From Centropus unirufus (lineage: Eukaryota > Chordata > Aves > Cuculiformes > Centropidae), in NCBI GenBank assembly GCA_013397695.1, contig VYZI01000133.1, positions 1,509,684 through 1,573,683 of the forward strand: a DNA stretch of 64,000 bases. Direction: 5' to 3'. A model generated the notes under the pieces. That model was given only the letters and a program-made list of their open reading frames with translations. It was not told where the DNA came from and made no database searches. Position numbers and translations under genes: made by a program. Shown one piece after another: positions 1 to 9,557 of this stretch. Position 1 is the stretch's first letter; each line of letters opens with the position of its first letter.

Positions 1-338
1 TTTATTGCTGCTTCTGATAAATCTTATTATGTTCACTTGTCACTAAGCAAGTATTGAAATAAATGGCTGATGATGTGCAGTTCAGATAAGGTATGTGTGA
101 TCAAAGAAACCTAACTGAGAAAAGAAAAGAAAATCACTCTTGAGTAAATATACCCTGAACCCCCTATTATCAGAAAAGTTACATAGTCTGCACATATATT
201 AAAGCTAAATAAAATTGTAACATTTATATGGGATGGTAAAATATATAACTATTAAGATTAAAGCCCTACAATCTTTTATTTTTCCATGCTCTAGGGTGAG
301 GATATGGGCTACTAAACTGGAAGAGAAGAATATCCTTC
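1..338. other. Unannotated AT-rich DNA
   Basis: I see no gene, recognisable repeat or RNA here. The sequence is AT-rich and leads into the LTR fragment that begins at about 339. Confidence 0.5.
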
Positions 339-476
339 TGTAGTGGTTTTGCATGGCAAAGCTGGGGGAAGGGTAACAGAGGTGACTCTTGTGAGGAACT
401 ACTAGGAGCTTCCTCTATGTCCAATAGAGCTAGTCCCAGCTGGCTCCAAGATTCACTTGCCACTGGCAAGAATTGG
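339..476 (+). mobile_element. Partial avian ERV-L-type solo LTR (5' part)
   Basis: The segment opens with TGTAGTGGTTTTGCATGGCA and continues through GGAGCTTCCTCTATGTCC and CAGCTGGCTCCAAGATTCAC. This order of blocks matches my memory of a common bird ERV-L-family LTR beginning TGTAGTGGTTTTG. Only about the first 140 bases are present. The later promoter and polyadenylation part of the LTR is not seen, and no internal viral coding region adjoins it, so it is a truncated solo LTR. The minus-strand open frame across 266-469 is a shadow. The family assignment is from memory of the consensus, not from a search. Confidence 0.6.
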
Positions 477-1785
477 ATACAAATAAACTTTTGTGTTCTG
501 CAGAAAAATATACAAGGTTGTATTTAAGTCTATAAAACACTGGCTATGATACAAGCTATGAGTAGGAACGTATTGCTTTTCTTAATATTCTGAGTTTAAT
601 CTGACTAAAAAATCTGATTCTACTAGTAGGCAACATCTAAAAACATTTTGAGAATGATCATTATATACATGATTCAAAAGGAAAAAAAATTGAATAAAAT
701 GTAATGGGGCTTACTAAAGTCAGATCATGGTAGATTAATGTGTTATACTTGTTTTGGAACAATGGCATAAATTAAAAAAAGTACTTGGATTTCTGTAGAA
801 CATTTGCTACACAGTTATAAGTAAGTAATCTGTCAAATAAAAGGAGACTGTAATTATTACACGTCTTCCTGTTTTATTGTGTGCTGAGCAGTCCATGATG
901 TAAATGACCATCTAGGAGATGATATAGCAGGAAATACATTCCTGTTCCCAGTAAAAAAAAATCAAATGGGGACATAATCAGGAAAGGATCAGATGGAATT
1001 ATTATGAGAAGTCCAGCCAAAAGGGACAATGAATAAATTATTTATTCAGATCTTCATTAGCACTTAACACAGTTCATAGGCTTCAATAGCAATATTTCCT
1101 TACATTGCTGATAAAGCTGAATATGGTGACTTGCAAACCAAATGCAAATACTGCTGAATATTTTATGTTTGTGTCTACATCTTTTTTGTATATTAGCAAA
1201 TCATAATGCCAACAAAAGTTTTTGATTGGCTACTTCACCTGGTATTTTAAATCAGTAAAATATAGCTGTCAATAGTTTCTTCATCTATAGCCATTCTTTC
1301 TGCATGTCTGTTCAGGTGAAAATTTTCTCAGCTTTAGCAATTATACAGAATGAGTAGAGAATAACCTCAGCGTCCTCTCCATTCATGCTCTCAATATAAA
1401 ATCAGGTTATAAGTCTACATTAGTGTGTGAACAATTGTAACATAATAGCAGCTGTGTTTACCTGCAGGGCACAGCACTACTAACATTTGATTCATTATTT
1501 GTAAAACACTTTATAATACCCAACATCTGAAAAGCTACATGAACAATTTAATTTTATTATGGTAAATGTAAAAGAAAAATAGACAATTTCAGGTATATTA
1601 GCTTTCTTCCATATTCTTGTCATTGCAGAAATTCAGAGGTACTATAATAAAGTAGTAGGACAGAAATAAAATGCTTATTGAGAATAGCCACCACTTTTCT
1701 AAAAAGTAAATTTAATGATGATAGAACTTCAACATTGCTTATGCTCAAAACATTGTCCACATTGACCAAATTCTAAATACTGGTC
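477..1785. other. Unannotated AT-rich DNA
   Basis: I see no gene or recognisable element in this stretch. It is low-complexity AT-rich sequence with short A- and T-runs. Confidence 0.5.
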
Positions 1786-2067
1786 TTGGTGTCAAATTTT
1801 GTGGATATTCACATTGATTTTTCTTAATCTTTCTCCTATTTTGTCTTGAGAATGTGCCAAGTAGTCCTTCAAGGGTAATAATCTCAGACACGTCTGGGCC
1901 CTTTCAAATTTCTTCAGGTATTCTTGTACTCCTTCTGCATGATGATCATCTGAACCACATATTCTAGCCACATTTCGTATTTCACCCATGGAGAATTCAC
2001 ATATCTTTTCCTCTGGAGTATTTATAGTTATATAATCATAAAAGGACTGTATCAGCAACCACCTTCA
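1786..2067 (-). pseudogene. Unidentified open frame, possible retrocopy or lone exon
   Basis: A stop-free frame of about 90 codons runs on the minus strand between an in-frame TGA just above 2065 and a TGA after residues NVNIHKI near 1790. It has no ATG start at its head; a count from 2058 starts at TTG. The predicted peptide is charged and compositionally ordinary for a soluble helical protein, with segments such as EEKICEFSMGEIRNVARI and EGVQEYLKKFERAQTCLRLL, so it looks less random than the other short frames nearby. I do not recognise the family. A CAG sits just upstream (…CTGATACAG) but without a pyrimidine tract, and there is no good donor at the end, so an unspliced retrocopy fragment or a chance frame is as likely as an exon. 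Confidence 0.25.
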
Positions 2068-3341
2068 TGAGTCATTCACTGTCTGGATATTCCAGCAAAG
2101 ACAAAGAACAAAGCCTAGAGAAGGACTTTGATGAAAAAATAGAAAATGATGCTTTAAGGTGTTTTAGAAAGTCCTGAGTGGTAAGACCATAACAGCTTGT
2201 GATTATTCTCAACCACACCTAGAAAGAAGTCAGATAGATGGACTTTATCACATAATCTACTGAGAAACTGAAAGTATTTTGGACTGTAATGTCAAAGACA
2301 CTTATGGAAAGAGATGGAGTATCCAGAATAGGCTATGATTGACTTTACTTGATACAGATATATTGCTAGTCACTATGTCAAGCAGCATTTTTGGCATGGT
2401 CACTTCTTTGCCTGTTTGTCATTGGCACATCCTGCTGCATCATGAACATGCATTGGAACTGAAACTGTTCAAGTCACCCTACAGACATTTCCATGATCCA
2501 GTGAGCAGGTAGTACTCATTCAACCAACAGTGACTACTAGCCACAAGCAGGTCACTGTAAACCTAACAATTGGCCATAGAAAGACAGTCAAATGTTATAG
2601 AATCTGTTGTAGAAGAACAGCAGCTTTTTTATGGTTGTGATCTATCACTGTCATCGTACAAAAGAATGCAATGAATAAACTGAGTGCTGAATACACTAAG
2701 ACATGATAATTACATATAATCAACATAATTGCATAATAATAACATCAATGTTTGATAGTTATGAAAACATGGGGAAAATAAACTGTTCAACATCAGAACA
2801 ATTTTTCCTGCAGGGTCCAGCACTGATGTTCCCCTACATAGTAATGTGATATATGGGCTAACAATTGCTCTGTAGCTTCTAATCACTACATTGTACTGTT
2901 AGTTAGCCAAAGGGATTGCACTTGGATTGAAAAAACTGAAGCCTCATACTCTGGATGAGTATAATAAACTGCTCAGTGTGTAAATTATGTTTACTTGGTT
3001 GCAATCAGCAAGATAAAATGCTTAATCTAAAAAACTAATAATCATAAACCAGACATTCATCACAATAACTCATTTCTGTGGTACATATTACAAATTAAAA
3101 AATAAACACTAGAGGAAACTATATATAAAACTCCCAGAGGCTTTTAAACTATTCAGAAAGGATCATAATTTAACAGCTGAACAACTGTAATATTACTTTA
3201 TTGATGGATTGTACTCACAAGTTGTGACTGTGCAGAAAAAATACATTTAAAAAATATTAGAAGCAAATAACGGGAATATTTTTAAAGGTGACATTGAAAT
3301 TTAATTCTTAAACTTCATAATTTTGTTTTTGCCTTTATTAG
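2068..3341. other. Unannotated DNA, 5' flank of candidate exon
   Basis: No repeat or gene is recognised. The last 20 or so bases (3321-3341) form a pyrimidine-rich tract ending in TTATTAG, the putative 3' splice site of the next feature. Confidence 0.45.
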
Positions 3342-3433
3342 GAGAAATTGTCCCACCACGATTAAACATTGACCAGTCATCTTTAGTTGATGCAGGAGTT
3401 CATGCTGCTTTCACTGAGATTAGAAGCAAAAGG
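3342..3433 (+). CDS. Candidate 92-nt internal coding exon, gene unknown
   Basis: The pyrimidine-rich tract TTTTGTTTTTGCCTTTATTAG runs directly into this segment, and it ends AAAAGG|GTATAT, a usable but not strong 5' splice site (no G at +5). Of the three frames, only one is open: two bases finish a codon, then 30 sense codons follow, starting EIVPPRLNIDQSSLVDAGVH and ending AAFTEIRSKR. The other two frames hit stops within the first 32 bases. The open frame stops soon after the donor (GTA TAT ACT TAA), as expected for an exon-intron edge. The implied phase pattern is two bases completing the first codon and a whole codon at the end. The peptide reads like soluble protein, but I cannot name the gene. 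If real, the surrounding DNA is intron of a plus-strand gene. Confidence 0.42.
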
Positions 3434-4617
3434 GTATATACTTAATGGTACAAGTAGAACAAGATAGAGATTTTAGAATACAAAGATTCTATTTTTCATA
3501 TCATTTCATACAATTTACTGTGCAAGAAAAACACATGGCTATTTCTATTAATAGAGATATGAGGAAAATGAATGCTCAGTTTAAAGTGAATGAATATTTA
3601 AACAAATAGATTCCATAGTTTCAGGAGTCATCCAAACACAGTTCATGTTATCTATATATATATATCTCACGGTTTTTTGAATCAACAAGAATGACAATCC
3701 CTGGACTCGAGATTACCTCATGCACCAATCATGGAAGACTATGATATGAGTTAAGAACAGAGAAATCTATTTCTCATAAAGCAATTTAATTAAGAAGCAC
3801 ATTTTAAAAATAAAAGTCTTAAGAGTAGTCATTGCTTTACTATAATGCGAGTGACTATGTCAAGGGAATTAAGTAATGTTAAGATATGGGAGTAATTATG
3901 CAAGAGTCAGAATAAAGTCATTGAGAACTAATCAGTGTTCCTGAAAATCTTTTCAGATTGACTGAGTTGAATAATTCTCTGGTTCATGTTTTTACATTAC
4001 TAAAGCTATATGGAGAATAATTTCATTTTTGAGGATTCTAATTCCTTTACCATTCTCTTGCTGTTACTGCTTCACACTGAAATGAGCAAGTGAAGTAATT
4101 AGAAACTTTTTTTTTAAATTAAATTTGCCCAAAGGATCAGTTTTTTTAATGGATTTCACAGCAAATAACGTAAAAATACAACCTATAATTTCATATGCTT
4201 TAAATAGACTTTCCTCCACAAACATTTCAGTTTTGGCACAAAGATTAAAAATGTATTTTTAAAAATATGTATGCCATATTCAATCTTTACATTTTCTCTT
4301 GACAAGGTAGTCACTGATGATTGTCTAGGGTAAAAAATGACAATGAGCCAAAGAAGAAATAATTCTTACAGCGGAAAAATTCTGAATAGAGAAATTAATA
4401 TCAAGCAACAGGTTTAGATTTTAGCAACAGAAATTATAAAGAACTTCAAACTAAACCTATAAATAGTTTAGTAATCAACTTTGTGGTATTAGGTTAATGG
4501 TTGAGCTTGATGTTCTTAAAGGTCTTTTCCAAAATAAACAGTTATGTGATACACTTTGTATTGGTTAAAAAAGTTTAGCAAATAATATTTTCACCACAAA
4601 AATTAGATGCAAGCTAC
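3434..4617. other. Unannotated DNA, 3' flank of candidate exon
   Basis: I recognise nothing here. A short TA run lies near 3650-3666 (TCTATATATATATATCTC). Confidence 0.45.
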
Positions 4618-4940
4618 TTAAGGTTTTAGCTGCTACATCACTAACTTCTTTTAATCCACCATTTACTTGCAGCAGATGCTGCTGTTATTACTCTCTCCAG
4701 TTTCTCAGAGATCCTGCAGCATCTCCTTCTCCTGACAATCTTGGGGCCACTGTTACTAAAGAAAAAATATCACCACAATATATTTTCAAACACTCATTTA
4801 GTTTTTCCAAAACATGCCAGTTCAGAATAGCTGAAAAGGGATCCAGGATCATAGATACACTGACATTTTCAACTAGATCTTATCCCAAAGTACTTTCACC
4901 AAGTTACCGTCCTCTACCCTCCCTTCTGCTTCCCCTTTTT
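4618..4940. repeat. Dispersed ~320-bp repeat, copy A
   Basis: This segment aligns with 7693-8015 in the same orientation over its whole length. Shared blocks include GCTACATCACTAACTTCTTT, AATCCACCATTTACTTGCAG, TTGGGGCCACTGTTAC, AACATGCCAGTTCAGAATAG and GACATTTTCAACTAGATCTT. Differences are scattered substitutions and small indels, so the copies are old but clearly related. The flanks on either side do not match. The element has no obvious TG…CA ends, no tail and no coding frame I recognise, so its class is unknown. Copy B interrupts a CR1 endonuclease, which shows that the unit moved or was duplicated as a block. Confidence 0.8.
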
Positions 4941-6784
4941 TTTTAATATTTGTTTCTGATTTCACCAGCTGAACACAGTCCCTTAACATCTATCTCTAGA
5001 AAAGCTGGAAATGTTTTATAGTGGTGAGAAAAGGGTTATTCTCTGTCTTGATGGGGAAAGAATAGTGATAATTTTTATTTTCTTGTTTATTAAGAACAAA
5101 AAAGAAGATTTCAAACCAACATCAAATGATATGACCTTTCAGCCCAACTGAAAAGACATCAAGCTTATCACGCTCAAAAACTGAGAGAAGAAGGGGAGGG
5201 AGTGGCTGCAGAAATAACAAGGATCTTGGCAGTTCCAATGCACCTAAGTTCTCATTTTTCAGACAATCAGTAGGGCACATCAGAATAACTTTTGTTGATA
5301 GCCAGGCAACATCTGCCCTATCTGTTGTGCTCATAAAGCTGTGGTTGACTCAACAAGTTTTTAATGTTTTTTTTCATGAGTCTGCTAGATAACGCCAATA
5401 TATCCTGCAGACTGTTTCATTATTTCTTCATCAGTACCCTTGCCAACACATCCTTTTGCAGCCCACATGTCACTGCTTCTAAAAGAGAAGTCACTGACCA
5501 TCCAGCAGCTCACAATTAACCCCTCCTATTAGGACAACGGAGGATGAAAGATTCATGCTCTTGACTGATGTTAGTTCACAGATAGGGCACTTGCTGTTAC
5601 CAAATCCAAAACGCTAACTGGTAGCTAACCAGCATCTGTTCAACTTTTACATTTAAAACCATAAATGGCTCCAAATGAATTTGATCTGTTTTGATATCCA
5701 TTTTGCACTGTCCATTTTGTTTTTAATAGTCTTATATGGCTGATTCACTATAGAAGTGTAATCATATTTTTTGGCCCTTCAGAATAAAGTAATATCAATG
5801 ACAGAAAGATAAGAACTGGAAAATACCCCAGAGCTGCTAAATGGTGGTTTTGTATCCCAAAGACTTCAGGGCTGGGATTTAAAGTACTGCTGAATTTGGA
5901 TTCCCATCTACATACAGGCAGAAGCTTCAGGCCAGTGGCTGCCAGAGGCTGCACTGTGAGATTTCAATGACGTCAGGGGAAAGAAGGAAATGGGAAAAAA
6001 AAAGATTGGGATATTTTTTAATGACTTGCATCTGCTACCCAGGAAATTATCCAGTATAGGCAAACAGTTCTCAAAAACTTAAATATTCAGCCAGAACAGC
6101 CTCTGTGATTTTGCACTTCTGGTTCACACTGAGCAGTGAGCTCACCTCAGATGGCCCAGAGGGTAGCCATGGCTTTACTAGGACTTCTGCTGTCATCCTT
6201 TCTACATATGGGTTCCTTTTGCTTTTGCATATACCAAATGAGAATTGGACTCCGAGTAGAGAAGAATGATTTAAGTTCATTCCTCCACGAAAAACTTATT
6301 CCCCAGCCATCTGGCATCTCCTCAGGTGGTAACAAGAGATATTTTGGTGATAGATGAGGTTACATTTGTGAACTTTATGAGCCATGGTAATAAGAATATA
6401 AGTGCTCTGCCAAATAACAATGGCACAATGGCTCCATTAATCTTGTCTGGCCCAGCACCATGAATATACAGATCTGTTTGTCTGTCATACCCTAGGACGA
6501 CGTGAGCTGGGCCACTATGTATTTTGCTAGGCCATCTGGCAGTGGTAGTAGCTATCCACAGAGGTAGAAAATGTCTCATGAAATGGAGGGATCCATCCCT
6601 TTTCGTTGCTGAACTATGCCCATTGTGGATATGTAGATGTGTGTGTCACAGATACAGTCCGTAGCTGGGAGATTCACTTGGGCAAAACCTGCTATGATGT
6701 CATATATCACTATTGAGAAATAATATGGATAAGGAACAGGAAATACTACTTTCCAAATTATTTTTCAATTCTTACTCAGTCACT
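4941..6784. other. Unclassified, probably repeat-derived DNA
   Basis: This lies between repeat copy A and the long CR1 copy. Two minus-strand open frames occur: 5122-5334, and 6322-6579 (85 codons, containing GYDRQTDLYIHGAGPDKING). The second is unusually well composed for a chance frame, but I cannot assign it to CR1 or to any named family. It sits just past the point where minus-strand CR1 similarity fades, so it may belong to another decayed retroelement. No splice sites or promoter are evident. Confidence 0.35.
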
Positions 6785-8474
6785 GAGTTGACTCCTTTGG
6801 GTGTATATTGTCAGGGTCCATTCATTTGTAGGAGTCAAGCTCCTCATACCACTTGGTTCACATACCAACTCTTTCTTCATGACAGCGGGTTTCTGTTTGC
6901 ATCAATATGGGTTTTTATTCCCAAGGCCTGGGGCATAAAAGCACTAGTAAACACAGAGGTGGGGAACATCTTGAGAACCTCTGCCTCTTCAGTGCTACTG
7001 GTGACTAATTCACCCTCCTTTTTAATAGCAAGCCAATATTTTCCTTCCGTTTCTCATTGTTTATATACCCTTTCCAGTGGAAACACACTTGTAGTTCTCA
7101 ATGAGTATTCATCTGCTTTTCTCTCTCTGGTATGCTTCTCTTTTGGTTTTGAGCAGCCTCGGAATCTCACAGTTAAGCTAAGGAGGCTATTGTTTTGTCT
7201 TACCTTTAAAGGGGATGAATGTCTTTGTGCATCCAGGAGAAATTTCTTGGAAAACTCCCAGGACTTGTTAGCTCATTCATCCTCCACAGAAGTTTCCCAT
7301 TGAATCTCTACCAACTGAACTTTAAGTAAGCTGAAGTTTGCTCTACTGAAATCTTAAACCAGTGTCTTGGTGCTAAACTTCAGCATGCTCAGCAGGATCC
7401 CAGTCTTCACAATATTGTCATCACTGCAGCCAAGACTGAGATATTACAAAGCAGGTTTTCTTTCTTTGTGAATAGCAAATCCAGCAGTGCCTCATTCCTG
7501 GTTAGCACATCTGACATTTGTATGAGGAGGCAGTCCTTCACATGTTCCAGGAACTTGATGGTTGATGTGTGAGCTGCTGTATTGTTCTTACAAGAAGTGT
7601 CTGGATAGTTGAAGTCACACATAAGAACAAGGTTCTGCTGACCTGAAGTTTGCTTAAATGATCCAAATGTTATTTCATTAGGCACTAACTACCTGAGGGT
7701 TTAGTTGCTACATCACTAACTTCTTTTAATCCACCATTTACTTGCAGCAGCTGCTGCTGTTGTTACTACTCTCTCCAGTCTCTCAGTGATCTTGCAGCAT
7801 CTGCTTCTCCTGACAGTCTTGGGGCCACTGTTACCAAACAAAAAAATATTGCCACAATATGTTTTCAAACATTCATTTAGTTTTTCCAGAACATGCCAGT
7901 TCAGAATAGCTGAAAAGGAATCCAGGATCGTAGATACACTGACATTTTCAACTAGATCTTATCCCCAAGTGCTTCCAAGTTACCCTCATCAAATCTCCTT
8001 CCACCTTCTGTGCCTTTTCTACTATTTGTAGAAATCTTGGTTTGGAAGTTGGTAACAGATGCCTATTGTTAGATCCCCCTTGGAGACAACTCCTCTGATT
8101 TTGATGCAAAGGCATTAGATAGGGCTTCCAAACTTGCTGTAGTTGACCTCTATACATTCATGATTCTCCTTAACATAGTAGGCGGCTGCTCCTCCTCTTC
8201 TTCCCTGACTCTCTTTACGAAATATCCTATAGCCATCCATTGTGATCGTCCAGTCTCTGAGTTGTCCTATGTTTCCGTTATTCCTATGATATCATAACTT
8301 TCTGACTGGCCATGCCACTCCAGTTTCTCCTGTTTGTTCCCCAGGCTTCACTCATTGGTATACGTACACTTCAGGTGATTGGTCTTCTGATTCTAGTCTT
8401 TGTAGTCAGCTAAGGAACATTTGTTGCTATTTTGGTTGGCCTGGTTTATTCCCTAGTTGGATGATATGGCACGA
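6785..8474 (-). pseudogene. CR1 ORF2 relic: endonuclease, linker, start of RT
   Basis: ORF2 of CR1 encodes an apurinic-type endonuclease and a reverse transcriptase. The N-terminal endonuclease is split over frames at about 8400-8030, with codons for a DDHNGW-like patch and GDLTIGICYRLPNQ-like residues after frameshift. The C-terminal endonuclease is open at 7685-7407 and carries LVLMCDFNYPDTSCKNN. The family motif is GDFN, so here the catalytic-core glycine is replaced by cysteine. NEALLDLLFTKKENLLCN follows, as expected. The linker shows LLLKKEGELVTSSTEEAEVL and TSVFTS near 7010-6930. The copy is interrupted by the ~320-bp repeat and is non-functional. Confidence 0.75.
7693..8015. repeat. 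Dispersed ~320-bp repeat, copy B, nested in CR1 endonuclease
   Basis: This is the partner of 4618-4940, in the same orientation. It separates two halves of one CR1 endonuclease coding region. One half ends near 8020 (minus-strand CR1 reading PNQDFYK-like). The other resumes at about 7690 with FGSFKQTSGQQNLVLMCDFN. The insertion therefore postdates that CR1 copy. I could not find a convincing target-site duplication by eye. Its left edge has ACTACCTGAGGGTTTAGTTG and its right edge fades into CTTCTGTGCCTTTTC. Confidence 0.75.
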
Positions 8475-9115
8475 GCATTGCCACTTTGGACCTCCACCCC
8501 CAAGTCCTTCAGTTTAAAACCTGCCTCACTAAGTTGACCAGCCTGCTCCCAAAGATTAATTTGCTTTTTGTAAACAGGTGGATCTCCGCCCTTTCTAGCA
8601 GGCTATATTCATTGAAGAATGTCCTATTGTCAAAAAAAAAGTCAAAAACATCATGACATCACCAGCTATAAAGCCAGAAGTTAATTTGTGTTACTTGTCT
8701 GCATTTTTTCCTCTATCTGGTAAAATGGAAAAAAGATTACTTAGACACCCAATAGATTTCTTTCACACACCCAGGGCTTTGTAGTCTTCCTTGACTCTGC
8801 TTAGCTTCTGTCTTGGGGTGTCATTCATGCCCACATGAAAGAGCAGTGATGGATAGTAGTCTGTACTCTTGACAGTTGGTAACATCCTCTCAGTGACGCC
8901 TTGCACCTTAGCTTCTGGAAAGCAGCATGTCTCTTGGGACTCCTTGTCATGCAGATAGGCACCTCAGTGATCTTTAACAGAGAGTCACCAACTACAAGCA
9001 TTACTATTTTCTTTTTGTAGCATCCACTCGATGTGGCTGGTACAGTTTCTCCTTGCAGATCTTGCTTTTGGGTGTCTGCAGCCGTTAGACCCCAGAGCAA
9101 GGCTTGGGTTGGTGC
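8475..9115 (-). pseudogene. CR1 ORF1 relic, SGNH-type esterase domain
   Basis: CR1 ORF1 proteins carry an esterase domain of the SGNH-hydrolase type, thought to aid retrotransposition. The start is seen as KKKIVMLVVGDSLLK, with the catalytic GDS motif encoded at about 8989-8981. The end is seen as TFFNEYSLLER … LIFGSRLVNLVRQVLN followed by a stop (about 8605-8510), the usual end of CR1 ORF1. Between these lie frameshifts and stops. An A-rich interruption near 8630-8650 adds to the decay. The part N-terminal to the esterase is cut off at about 9100, where unrelated coding-like sequence begins. Confidence 0.75.
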
Positions 9116-9342
9116 TTGGGAGGGTGTCCACACCACTGACAGTGAGCAGCAGCCAGAACATCTTCTCCACCCACAAGTACTACAACGCCAACCTCACCAT
9201 CACCCAGTTAAAGTGCAAAATTGAGCTGGTGGTGAGCAGCCAAGTCTCCTACAAGTATGTGGAACTGTACAGTGCCAAGGAGGACCTGCTGTAGCAACTG
9301 GATCACAATGAGGCCCTGCTGGATCCTATTGAATGTTGGTAA
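9090..9342 (+). pseudogene. Coding-like GC3-rich segment, possible retrocopy of an unknown gene
   Basis: On the plus strand, codons are strikingly rich in C or G at the third position (AAC ATC TTC TCC ACC CAC AAG TAC TAC AAC GCC AAC CTC ACC ATC), unlike all the neighbouring DNA. The peptide includes NIFSTHKYYNANLTITQL and SSQVSYKYVELYSAKEDLL. An in-frame TAG then follows, and the frame continues QLDHNEALLDPIECW before TAA. This looks like an intronless piece of a GC-rich cellular gene, broken by one stop. I do not recognise the parent. It sits between the CR1 ORF1 relic and a CR1 tail, which fits reverse-transcribed or template-switched material. The minus-strand frames here are less protein-like. 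Confidence 0.45.
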
Positions 9343-9411
9343 TGATACATGCAGGTACTAATCACAGAAGGAAGGAAAGGAGATTGGTTCTGCTGGAACA
9401 ACCGAGATAGA

Positions 9412-9557
9412 TGATTAGGGTAGTGAGACATTGGTATAGGTTGCCCAGGGAAGTTGGGGATGCCCTCTCCCAGGAATTGCTCAATGCCAGGCTGGACAGG
9501 ATCTTGAACATCCTGGTCTAGTGGGAGGTGTCTCATTTTATGATTCTATGATTCTAT
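9412..9557 (+). mobile_element. CR1 3' end with terminal repeats
   Basis: The 3' untranslated part of CR1 is recognised from GTATAGGTTGCCCAGGGAAG, CAGGCTGGACAGGATCTTGA and CTGGTCTAGTGGGAGGTGTC. It then jumps to the tail TATGATTCTATGATTCTATT, the tandem terminus typical of CR1. Roughly the last hundred bases before the tail are deleted compared with the 13424-13822 copy. Confidence 0.85.

Larger units (their letters stand above)
6785..9115 (-). mobile_element. Long degenerate CR1 LINE (ORF1 esterase to start of RT), interrupted
   Basis: Read on the minus strand, the segment follows CR1 order. First comes the ORF1 esterase part (about 9115-8475), then the N-terminal half of the ORF2 endonuclease (about 8400-8016). 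A foreign block follows (8015-7693), then the C-terminal half of the endonuclease (7690-7370). Last come the endonuclease-RT linker (about 7370-6850) and the first RT codons, where SYK.NGPDNIHP-like codons lie near 6830-6790. Many frameshifts and stops show it is dead. The 3' half and the 3' tail are missing. Both open reading frames are thus recognisable but truncated. It is the longest CR1 copy in the window. Confidence 0.85.

Noticed and set aside
6713..7303. 196-codon plus-strand open frame, the longest in the window
   Set aside because: It is antisense to the CR1 endonuclease-RT linker, whose residues (EGELVTSSTEEAEVL, TSVFTS) are readable on the minus strand. The plus reading resembles no protein.
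4618..8015. The two ~320-bp copies as paired LTRs of a provirus
   Set aside because: Copy B sits between two halves of one CR1 endonuclease, the intervening DNA contains minus-strand CR1 sequence, and neither copy has TG…CA ends.
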